Part shown: one piece after another, positions 27,765-34,904 of the stretch
Position numbering within the stretch: position 1 is the first letter of the stretch
Layout of the letters: each line of letters opens with the position of its first letter
Assembly (NCBI GenBank): GCA_023415595.1
Contig: JAEZJW010000043.1
Coordinates: forward strand, 1 to 47,705
Source: Bacillota bacterium
Lineage (GTDB): Bacteria > Bacillota > Clostridia > Lachnospirales > Lachnospiraceae
Direction of reading: 5' to 3'
Length of the DNA: 47,705 nt
Program-made: the position numbers and the translations under genes
The notes under the pieces: model-generated
Database searches by the model: none
The model's input: the letters and a program-made list of their open reading frames with translations, nothing else
What the model was told of the DNA's origin: nothing

Positions 27765-27796
27765 AAAACCGGTGAGATAATAAACACCGGTTTTTT
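27765..27796 (+). terminator. Terminator after second maf gene
   Basis: AAAACCGGTG (27765-27774) and CACCGGTTTT (27785-27794) form a perfect 10-bp stem with a 10-base loop and run into T6 (27791-27796). Confidence 0.88.
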
Positions 27797-27910
27797 GATA
27801 CTTGTTTAATCATCGCCTGCGCCATCAATACCCTGATGCATTCGTTGAAAGGTCCAAGTGACCTGTTTCTTATTTGTTATCATATATTTATGTAAATTAA
27901 CGGCTTTACC

Positions 27911-27939
27911 TTGTTTTTAAACGTAAAATGGAATAAAAT
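27911..27939 (+). promoter_or_regulatory. Candidate sigma-A promoter of the secreted-protein unit
   Basis: TTGTTT (27911-27916), 17 bases, then TAAAAT (27934-27939). A CCGATAAT at 27975-27982 recalls the sigma-28 -10 but has no TAAA at the right distance. The rest of this 346-bp gap shows no gene. Confidence 0.45.
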
Positions 27940-28083
27940 AATACTATGGAAGGTTTATGAAATTCTAGAAAAAACCGATAATTATTATAAAGGAAGAATG
28001 AAATACCAAAACTGGTTGTTGGTTGATGAAACTAAGAAGGAACAAGAGGTTTCCGATTAGTTTGCAAGGATGGAGGTATACTG

Positions 28084-30093
28084 ATGAGAAGATTTAATTT
28101 AACGAAAGCAAAGCTGTTCCTGGGTTTTGGTCTGATGGCTGGATTACTATTCCTACAGGACCATAAGGCATCTGCCTCAGGCACAGTGGAGCCGGTGACT
28201 GTAGATACGGTGGATTATCAAGAGGAAGAGATTATCCTGAATAATAACGGGAACACAAAGATCTTCTTTGCCACGGAAGCGGATGCAGCCAGGGGTAGCT
28301 GGGAGGTTATACCCGCAGATATAAATGCTGAAAATAGGACCAGTATAGATATCTCCTGGGTACCGAATACACTGGAAAGTATTATTAAGGTGAAGGGGGG
28401 AGATGACCCCACCGGGACCCAGGCCAGAATCGTACTTCCCGAGCGTACCACGAAGCTGGATATCTCCATTAATTATTCGAATATTAATACATTGGCGAAG
28501 ACCGATGCGATTGCACCGCTTCTAAATATTATGACTACCGCAGGTACCAGTGCGAATCCGATTACTTTTGCCGATCTGGAATGGAAGAAGGGTGAGAACG
28601 GATATTGGAAGAATATCAGCCTGCTGACCGTTGCTCAGTTGGAGAAATACCAGATCAAGGGGACTGAGCTTTATTTTAGGATTAAAGCGGACCCTGATAT
28701 TACCAGGCTGGTAGGTGGCGTGAATATTTATCCCGATGGCACCCGCGGAAGGCGTGCAAGCTCCGAAGTAAAGGTTAAAATTAATAAGAAGGCAACAGCG
28801 ATGGTGGTTGGAATTGACGGATCCAAATTCACTGCTGATGTAAAGTATGGCAAAGAATATCGGGCCACGATCGGAGCCAATCGTACAGAGGGTTGGATTA
28901 AGGTTACAGATAAGTTAACAAAGAGAAGAGCCTTAAGTGAGATGATTAGTGAGCTGTATGCTGATCCCGATGATATTCCGGACGGTATAACAGAACCGTT
29001 TCCTGCCATGTTCCTGGAGATCAGGGATTATGCAACCACAAAAGCGGCAGCCTCTAAGATAACTGAAATCAACTTAAATCCACAAAGAGTTCTGGATGAT
29101 ACACGGTTAGAAAAGGGACCGGCTCCCAAGGGGGCACCTGCGACAGACCAGAGTATCTATATTTCTTACACCGGTGATAAGAATATAGTAATAACCATTC
29201 CTTCAGCTTCCGGCAGCAATCCGTTCGAGTACTGCGTAGTTAAACCGGGTGATACTTTGGACATAAGTAGTACTATCTGGACAGCCATAACCAAGGGAAC
29301 AGATGTCAAGGTACTAAAGAGTAAGGCAGTAGATAACGGAATTCTGTATATCAGACAGAAGGAGATTAAATCCAGGGCAGCAACCAGAACTACCGCAGCA
29401 GTGTCCTATGAATTAGCGTCTACGGTAATCACCCATAACATTCAATATCCGAATACCCCGGTTGTAGAAAAGGGCAGCTATACCTTTGTGAAAAACATTA
29501 CACTGGATACCAATAAGATCGAATTTGACATCAAGCTTAACACTGCCGGCAGGGATGCTTATGAAAGAGAAATTAAGAGTATTAAGCTGGGAACCAAGGA
29601 AATCGCCTTCACACCGGAGTACACTCCTGATATCGCAACTTATGATAAGTCAAATTCCTATGTTATTACGGTTACCCTGGATCAGACATCGCTCCAGAAC
29701 ACACCGAACTGCTATAACAGAGGACTTACGATTACCTTTAAGAATGGTACAGTGGATAAGACCTCAGTGCTTCTGACTGTGAAATACCCTACGGAAGCCT
29801 TAGCCTTAACAGCTTCACCTGCTAAGGGAGCAACAGGAATGACGAAGTTCGGTATTGCAACTGATCTTGGGGAAGGAAATGTTTACGGCTATATGATTAC
29901 ATCTGAATCCATGGAAGGCAAGATATTTGTTGAAGATAATGCTGGGAATTATCCTATGATTCAGCCGTTCACTCCGGGTACAGATATTTCGGTTGCAGAT
30001 AAAACTTATCTGACGATCATTGAGTATAACATCTTAACCGGACGCTTCGTTAAATATAAGAGTATTCCGATTACTCCTGAGATAATCGGATAG
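28084..30093 (+). CDS. Large secreted protein of unknown function
   Basis: A 669-residue protein with a clear signal peptide (Arg-Arg and Lys near the start, hydrophobic core LFLGFGLMAGLLFL, probable cleavage after KASA near residue 32). No catalytic motif or cell-wall anchor was seen. Two segments, ending near residues 240 and 455, share a pattern of LYFRI or LYIRQ, a TR-containing loop, then alternating hydrophobic strands; these look like beta-sandwich modules of clostridial surface proteins. A third beta-rich region lies near residues 480-580. AAGGATGGAGG precedes the ATG. It is co-directional with a family 2 glycosyltransferase 15 bases downstream. It could be a filament- or envelope-associated glycoprotein; this is inference. 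Confidence 0.8.
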   Translation: MRRFNLTKAKLFLGFGLMAGLLFLQDHKASASGTVEPVTVDTVDYQEEEIILNNNGNTKIFFATEADAARGSWEVIPADINAENRTSIDISWVPNTLESIIKVKGGDDPTGTQARIVLPERTTKLDISINYSNINTLAKTDAIAPLLNIMTTAGTSANPITFADLEWKKGENGYWKNISLLTVAQLEKYQIKGTELYFRIKADPDITRLVGGVNIYPDGTRGRRASSEVKVKINKKATAMVVGIDGSKFTADVKYGKEYRATIGANRTEGWIKVTDKLTKRRALSEMISELYADPDDIPDGITEPFPAMFLEIRDYATTKAAASKITEINLNPQRVLDDTRLEKGPAPKGAPATDQSIYISYTGDKNIVITIPSASGSNPFEYCVVKPGDTLDISSTIWTAITKGTDVKVLKSKAVDNGILYIRQKEIKSRAATRTTAAVSYELASTVITHNIQYPNTPVVEKGSYTFVKNITLDTNKIEFDIKLNTAGRDAYEREIKSIKLGTKEIAFTPEYTPDIATYDKSNSYVITVTLDQTSLQNTPNCYNRGLTITFKNGTVDKTSVLLTVKYPTEALALTASPAKGATGMTKFGIATDLGEGNVYGYMITSESMEGKIFVEDNAGNYPMIQPFTPGTDISVADKTYLTIIEYNILTGRFVKYKSIPITPEIIG

Positions 30094-30108
30094 GATAGGG
30101 GACATTAC

Positions 30109-31137
30109 ATGATAACCATCAGTGTTTGCATGATTGTGAAGGATGAGGAAGCAGTCCTGGGAAGATGTCTGGACTCCCTCACCGGATTGGCAGATGAAAT
30201 CATTATTGTTGATACAGGATCCCGGGATGCCACGAAACAGGTGGCAGCCCGGTATACGGATAAAATCTATGATTTTCAGTGGATCGACGATTTTGCTGCA
30301 GCCCGGAACGAATCCTTTGCCAAAGCTACCATGGATTATATCTATGTGGCAGATGCTGATGAGGTGATCGATGAGGAGAATAGGGAGCGCTTCTGGATCC
30401 TTAAGAAGACCCTGCTGCCGGAGATCGATATTGTCCAGATGAAATATGCTAATCAGCTGGAGCATAACACAACCTATAACTTTGATGTGGAATACCGTCC
30501 GAAGCTATATAAAAGGGTAAGATCCTTCCGGTTTGTGGACCCGATCCATGAAAGCGTCGTACTATCTCCGATTGTTTATGACAGTGATATCATTATAAAG
30601 CATCTTCCTCAAAGCAACCATGCGGCCAGGGATTTCAGAACCTTCCGTAAGGTGATAAACAGGGAAGGTAAGCTATCCGCTAAGTTATATGAGATGTATG
30701 CGAAGGAGCTGTTCATTGCAGGAACGGATCAGGATTTTATGGACGCGATCCCATATTACAGCAGCTTTGCCGAGGGCATGGACTGCTCCGAACGGGAGCG
30801 TAAGATTTATGAATGTGTTCTGACAAGAGCTAACAGGCTGCAAAACGATGCCATAGGAATCCTTAAGTATAGCCTTAAGAACCTGGCAGAGGGCAAGGCT
30901 TCGGCAGAGGTATGCTACGAGCTTGGGGAGTATTTCTTTTCACTCGGAGATTATAAGGAAGCTGTTCTATGGTTCTATAATGCGGCCTATGAGACAGAAT
31001 GTGAATTGAATATCCGTTATGCCGGAGATTATCCTCTGAAGCGTCTGGCGGATTGTTATGGTAACATGGGGGACGGACAACAGGAACAGACCTATCGGGC
31101 ACTTTCTGAAGCCTGGTACCGGGAAAATATGAGGTGA
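30109..31137 (+). CDS. Family 2 glycosyltransferase with TPR-like tail
   Basis: A 342-residue protein. Residues 1-215 are a GT-A fold of family 2: ISVCMIVKDEEAVLGRCLDS, IIIVDTGSRDAT, YIYVADADEVID (the DxD-type metal site) and DPIHESV. Residues about 240-335 are helical and TPR-like, with SAEVCYELGEYFFSLGDYKEAVLWF in two parts. This GT2-TPR layout resembles SunS-type and other peptide or protein glycosyltransferases. Its neighbours are the secreted protein and the DUF115-less Maf paralogue, so one of these or flagellin may be the substrate. Confidence 0.85.
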   Translation: MITISVCMIVKDEEAVLGRCLDSLTGLADEIIIVDTGSRDATKQVAARYTDKIYDFQWIDDFAAARNESFAKATMDYIYVADADEVIDEENRERFWILKKTLLPEIDIVQMKYANQLEHNTTYNFDVEYRPKLYKRVRSFRFVDPIHESVVLSPIVYDSDIIIKHLPQSNHAARDFRTFRKVINREGKLSAKLYEMYAKELFIAGTDQDFMDAIPYYSSFAEGMDCSERERKIYECVLTRANRLQNDAIGILKYSLKNLAEGKASAEVCYELGEYFFSLGDYKEAVLWFYNAAYETECELNIRYAGDYPLKRLADCYGNMGDGQQEQTYRALSEAWYRENMR

Positions 31138-31143
31138 GCTTAC

Positions 31144-32061
31144 TTGAAGGATAATATAAGAAATATCTTTGATCAGAATATTCTGCTGCTGAAGCATCTG
31201 GACAGAGCAAATTATTATTTCAGAATTCAGCAATATGATAAAGCAATCGGAATTGTAGCAAGCTCTATGGATCAGATGAAGGAGGCTTTGGAAGCCATCA
31301 TCCGGGACAGGGATTATTTTCATCTGGTCTCAACCGATACGGTTACGGAGATGTTATCCGGTATCTTGAATGCACAGAAGAAGAGAGATTATATCCTGCT
31401 TGCAGATCTTTTGGAGCTCCAGCTGATCAGCTTCCTATGCGGAGTTCAGGAACTGATTATCAGTAAGGAAGAGATTGTCTTTGATGAAGAGAAATATCTG
31501 GAGAATATCGGACTTCTTAAGACAAAAGGAATAGGGTTTCCGGAGAGCGGACTGGAGGAGATTAATCCCTCAGAGCTTCTTAAGAGTGGTTATCGGGTAG
31601 AATTTACCTCTACCGGATTGATGACACTGGCAGCAGGTCATGCCGGTTCGGAGTATTACTTCTATACGAACTGCCGTATCTACTCGGAAGCCATTCAGCT
31701 GGCGGGCTCCTGGGTCTGTAAGGGAACCGGTTCCTATGTCGTCTATGGCTTTGGATTAGGCTATCATGTGGAGGAGCTGCTTGAGTTGGCAGAGGAGTCT
31801 GCAGTCGAGGTATTTGAAGCAGATCTGAATGTGATAAAGCTGGCCTGCGCATTCCAGGAAGTGAAAGAACTCTTCAGCAATGAAAGACTAAAGCTAATCT
31901 ATGATCCTGGCTTCCTTTCCTTACGGGAACGTCTTGGCAGACTGGAAGAGGGAGAGACCTTCCGGCTTCATTATCCCTCCTTCCAGAATATAAGGAGTGC
32001 AGAAGCTCGGGAAATGATGGAAAGCTATATTCCATGGTCTAAACAGATGGAATCCTGTTGA
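31144..32061 (+). CDS. Maf N-terminal paralogue lacking the DUF115 domain
   Basis: A 305-residue protein that aligns by eye over its full length with residues 1 to about 310 of the 561-aa Maf protein at 26052. Shared stretches include YFRIQQYDKA, RDYILLADLLELQL, VEFTSTGLMTLAAGH, VYGFGLGYHVEEL and the LHYPS motif. It ends where DUF115 should begin, and the next 180 bases contain only terminators, so the catalytic half is absent rather than frameshifted. The start is a TTG at 31144 behind GAGGTGA, which overlaps the upstream stop. It may be a decayed gene or a regulatory/adaptor version. No internal stop or frameshift is present. Confidence 0.82.
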   Translation: MKDNIRNIFDQNILLLKHLDRANYYFRIQQYDKAIGIVASSMDQMKEALEAIIRDRDYFHLVSTDTVTEMLSGILNAQKKRDYILLADLLELQLISFLCGVQELIISKEEIVFDEEKYLENIGLLKTKGIGFPESGLEEINPSELLKSGYRVEFTSTGLMTLAAGHAGSEYYFYTNCRIYSEAIQLAGSWVCKGTGSYVVYGFGLGYHVEELLELAEESAVEVFEADLNVIKLACAFQEVKELFSNERLKLIYDPGFLSLRERLGRLEEGETFRLHYPSFQNIRSAEAREMMESYIPWSKQMESC

Positions 32062-32104
32062 TACTTATATATCATCAGGATATTTTCCGGCCATAGATGC
32101 AAAA

Positions 32105-32129
32105 TGCCGGCTTAAGCCGGCAGTTTTTT
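32105..32129 (+). terminator. Terminator closing the glycosylation island
   Basis: TGCCGGC (32105-32111) and GCCGGCA (32116-32122) pair around a TTAA loop, followed by GTTTTTT. It is a compact strong terminator 43 bases after the DUF115-less paralogue. Confidence 0.88.
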
Positions 32130-32185
32130 ATCGTTGAATACAGGACTAGATAATGCATGTCAAGCTGGTATTTATTAATAAATGA

Positions 32186-32212
32186 AAAAATGTCTGCATA
32201 GCAGACATTTTT
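32186..32212. terminator. Second, bidirectional hairpin before lspA
   Basis: AAAAATGTCTGC (32186-32197) and GCAGACATTTTT (32201-32212) form a perfect 12-bp stem with a 3-base loop, A-rich on one side and T-rich on the other. It lies only 33 bases before the lspA start, so it either ends incoming transcripts or lies in the lspA leader. Confidence 0.65.
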
Positions 32213-32244
32213 GAATAGTTTATCATATATAAGGAGGATCTGAT

Positions 32245-32727
32245 ATGTTGTATATTCTGATCATCGCAGGAATTGTTCTGCTGGAATGCAAAATCAAGAA
32301 GTACATGGAACACAATCTGCAACTCGGTGAGAGCAGGGAAATCATGAAAGGTAAGATACTGCTAAAAAAGCAATATAACCGTGGAATGTTCCTAAATCTG
32401 ATGCAGGATAAGGTAGACCTGGTCAAAAAGCTAACCCAAGCAGTGCTTGGAATCCTGCTTATCATATTTACCTTTCTTCTGCCCAGAAAACATAATAGGA
32501 TGCTGAAGCTTGGATTATCCCTTTGCCTCGGTGGTGCAATTTCCAATGTATACGACCGTATGAAGCGCGGGTATGTTGTGGATTACTTCAGCATCAACTG
32601 TAAGGGCATGCGAAATGCGGTATATAATATGGCAGACATGTTTATCTTCCTCGGTTCCCTTCTAATCTTACTGGCTTCAGGCTTTTCCACGAAGCTTAAG
32701 GGCGGCACCGACAAAACCACGGAATAG
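32245..32727 (+). CDS. lspA: Signal peptidase II (LspA)-like membrane protease
   Basis: A 160-residue membrane protein of LspA length. Four hydrophobic segments are seen, near residues 1-14, 55-75, 88-102 and 128-148. The catalytic motifs are present: NVYDR then YVVDYF (Asp113) and YNMADMFIFLG (Asp131), giving the aspartic dyad. It cleaves the signal peptide of lipid-modified prolipoproteins. The first segment is more divergent than in housekeeping LspA, so it may be a second paralogue. AAGGAGG precedes the ATG. Its 3' end overlaps the convergent pyrG by 51 bases. Confidence 0.82.
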   Translation: MLYILIIAGIVLLECKIKKYMEHNLQLGESREIMKGKILLKKQYNRGMFLNLMQDKVDLVKKLTQAVLGILLIIFTFLLPRKHNRMLKLGLSLCLGGAISNVYDRMKRGYVVDYFSINCKGMRNAVYNMADMFIFLGSLLILLASGFSTKLKGGTDKTTE

Positions 32728-34287
32728 CGGATGGGGCTTATTCGGCCTGGATTTGAATTCGGGGTGGGCTTGAGTTGCCAGAAACCAGGGGTGCTCCGTC
32801 AGCTCAATCATCTCCACGATCCTGCCGTCAGGGGACAGTCCGGAAAGCTTCATCCCATGCTCCATGAAATCCTTGCGGTAAATATTATTGACCTCATAAC
32901 GGTGGCGGTGGCGTTCGTGAATGGTCTTCTCTCCATAAAGCTCATAGGCCTTTGTATGTTCGTCAAGTACACAGGGGTAGGAACCGAGTCTTAAGGTTCC
33001 GCCGATATCTTCAATTCCATCCTGCTCAGGCATAAGATGAACGACGGGATGACTGGTGGCAGGATCCAGCTCCATACTATGTGCATCCTTAAAACCAATC
33101 ACATTTCTTGCAAATTCTATCAGAGCCAGCTGCATGCCCAGGCACAGACCCAGGAAGGGAATCTGATGCTCCCTGGCATAGCGGATGGCATTTATTTTGC
33201 CCTCAATTCCCCTGTCGCCGAAGCCGCCCGGTACTAAGATTCCGTCCACATCCTTCAGCAGTTCCTCAACATTATTCGTTGTCACGGTTTCGGAAGGAAT
33301 CCATTTGATATTGATGGAGACATTATGGGCTACAGCACCATGCTTTAAGGACTCTACCACACTGATATAAGCATCATGCAGCTGAGTATATTTGCCTACC
33401 AGTGCGACTGTCACTTCACCCTTCGGATTTTTTAATGCATGAACCATCTTCTCCCAATCGGACAGATCCGGTTTGGCATCAGGAAGATGCAGGCATTCCA
33501 GAGTAACATCTGCCAGGTGTTCCTTCTCCAGTGCCAGAGGAGCTTCGTATAAATACTCAACGTCCATGTTCTGAAGGACATTGGTACTGGGAACATTGCA
33601 GAACAATGCGATCTTTTCCTTGATGCCGGGCTCAAGGGCTTGCTCGGTCCTGCAGACAATGATATCGGGTCGGATCCCCATTCCCTGCAGCTCTTTTACG
33701 CTGGCCTGTGTGGGCTTTGTCTTCATTTCACCGGAAGCTTTCAGATAGGGAATTAGAGTTACATGAATCAGAATTACATTATGATCCCCCTGATCCACGC
33801 GGAACTGACGGATTGCCTCAAGGAAGGGCTGACTTTCGATGTCACCGACCGTACCGCCCACCTCTATGATAGCGATATGGGTGTCAGGACTCTGATCATT
33901 TCTATAGAAACGGCTCTTGATTTCGTTTGTGATATGGGGTATGACCTGGACGGTACCGCCTCCGAAATCACCCCTTCTTTCCTTAGAAAGAACGGACCAA
34001 TAGATCTTACCGGTTGTTACATTGGATTTCTTATTCAGGCTCTCATCAATAAACCTTTCGTAATGCCCGAGGTCCAGATCGGTCTCAGCACCATCATCGG
34101 TTACAAAGACCTCGCCGTGCTGGATCGGATTCATAGTGCCCGGATCAATATTGATATACGGGTCAAACTTCTGCATCGTAACATGGTACCCCCGCGCTTT
34201 TAAAAGCCTGCCCAAAGATGCTGCGGTAATTCCCTTTCCCAGACCGGATACAACTCCTCCGGTCACAAATACATATTTGACTGCCAT
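32677..34287 (-). CDS. pyrG: CTP synthase (PyrG)
   Basis: A 536-residue CTP synthase of full length. Residues 1-267 are the amidoligase domain (KYVFVTGGVVSGLGKGI, then YINIDPGTMNP and FVTDDGAETDLDLGHYERF). Residues about 290-530 are the glutaminase domain with the nucleophile in FLGLCLGMQ and the His-Glu pair in QAHPEFKSRP. It makes CTP from UTP, glutamine and ATP. It is the only minus-strand gene here; AGGAGGAGG precedes its ATG. A strong promoter and a terminator/antiterminator leader lie upstream, suggesting attenuation control. CTP is also the substrate of the two cytidylyltransferases in the glycan island. Confidence 0.98.
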   Translation of the reverse strand: MAVKYVFVTGGVVSGLGKGITAASLGRLLKARGYHVTMQKFDPYINIDPGTMNPIQHGEVFVTDDGAETDLDLGHYERFIDESLNKKSNVTTGKIYWSVLSKERRGDFGGGTVQVIPHITNEIKSRFYRNDQSPDTHIAIIEVGGTVGDIESQPFLEAIRQFRVDQGDHNVILIHVTLIPYLKASGEMKTKPTQASVKELQGMGIRPDIIVCRTEQALEPGIKEKIALFCNVPSTNVLQNMDVEYLYEAPLALEKEHLADVTLECLHLPDAKPDLSDWEKMVHALKNPKGEVTVALVGKYTQLHDAYISVVESLKHGAVAHNVSINIKWIPSETVTTNNVEELLKDVDGILVPGGFGDRGIEGKINAIRYAREHQIPFLGLCLGMQLALIEFARNVIGFKDAHSMELDPATSHPVVHLMPEQDGIEDIGGTLRLGSYPCVLDEHTKAYELYGEKTIHERHRHRYEVNNIYRKDFMEHGMKLSGLSPDGRIVEMIELTEHPWFLATQAHPEFKSRPNKPHPLFRGFVGAALKLRGKA

Positions 34288-34380
34288 AACTGTTCCTCCT
34301 CCTTTTGTGTGATTTTGATACTGATGGATATAGAAAAGTGTACTATTATTATGATGAATCGTTCCGTTGGATTTATACGC

Positions 34381-34468
34381 AAAAAAACCTTAAACCATAG
34401 ATGTTTTTGGCTTAAGGAGTATTGAGCGGGGACTTAATAAAAGATCCTAAAGACTGGACCTTAAACCA
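34381..34468 (-). promoter_or_regulatory. pyrG leader attenuator (terminator/antiterminator)
   Basis: Read on the minus strand the leader has segment A TGGTTTAAGG (34459-34468), segment B CCTTAAGCCA (34408-34417) and segment C TGGTTTAAGG (34388-34397), followed at once by T7 (34381-34387). B pairs with C to form an intrinsic terminator with a 10-base loop. A is identical to C, so B can pair with A instead and prevent termination. The signal that decides between them is not evident; the leader does not start with the GGGC of the Bacillus pyrG system. Confidence 0.72.
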
Positions 34469-34508
34469 TTTCCGGCGCCCTTGCTGGATATTGAATTCAT
34501 ATTTTTAT

Positions 34509-34537
34509 AGTATACATCAGACGAATACGGATGTCAA
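34509..34537 (-). promoter_or_regulatory. Sigma-A promoter of pyrG
   Basis: On the minus strand TTGACA (34532-34537) is separated by exactly 17 bases from TATACT (34509-34514), close to consensus. The leader to pyrG is about 215 bases and contains the attenuator. Confidence 0.85.
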
Positions 34538-34578
34538 ACAGTAGATAAGGAATTACATCTGCATCATGCTATTCTCGA

Positions 34579-34703
34579 AGGTTACTCTTCAGCCATCCAA
34601 GCTATTGAATAGGAGCAGTGAGAGATGTTCCCATGGATGAGACGCTCCCGCTTAGATACATCACGTAGCGGTCAGTTACACTATTATGGCTGAATAGTAA
34701 CTT
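34579..34703. ncRNA. 125-nt structured intergenic element between pyrG and ftsH
   Basis: The ends form a near-perfect helix: 34579-34596 pairs with 34686-34703 over 17 of 18 positions (TTCAGCCAT with ATGGCTGAA, then ACT/AGT and GGTTA/TAACT-type pairs, one C/T mismatch). Inside are two adjacent hairpins, GGAGC (34612-34616) with GCTCC (34644-34648) and CGCT (34649-34652) with AGCG (34667-34670). It lies upstream of both divergent promoters, so neither gene's leader contains it. It may be a small RNA on either strand or a dispersed palindromic repeat. No tRNA, T-box or known riboswitch core was recognised. Confidence 0.55.
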
Positions 34704-34778
34704 ACACACAGAACAGAACCCACTTATACAGATGTATAGAAGACACAGTTTTATCACAGAAATTTTAGAACAATTTTA

Positions 34779-34807
34779 TTGATTTATGGTAAGACTATGG
34801 GTATAAT
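34779..34807 (+). promoter_or_regulatory. Sigma-A promoter of ftsH
   Basis: TTGATT (34779-34784), 17 bases, TATAAT (34802-34807). The predicted leader before ftsH is about 90 bases. Confidence 0.82.
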
Positions 34808-34904
34808 GAAATATACAGTTTTTATATGGAAGATATAGGAATTTGTTTTGATTACAAGACGCTTTTATAGCGCATGGATAGAGAGCAACAGATTGGAGGA
34901 TTGA

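Noticed and set aside
27975..27982. Third sigma-28 promoter (CCGATAAT)
   Set aside because: The -10-like element is good but there is no TAAA about 16 bases upstream, unlike the two accepted promoters.
33763..34203. 146-residue plus-strand open frame inside pyrG
   Set aside because: Antisense to the conserved amidoligase domain of pyrG; no independent support.
34381..34520. Bacillus-type pyrG control by reiterative G addition
   Set aside because: The promoter places the transcript start in an A/T-rich stretch, not at a GGGC sequence.
34579..34703. tRNA, T-box or known riboswitch
   Set aside because: No CCA-type acceptor end, T-loop, T-box core sequence or conserved ligand-binding core could be seen; only the helix and hairpins are supported.
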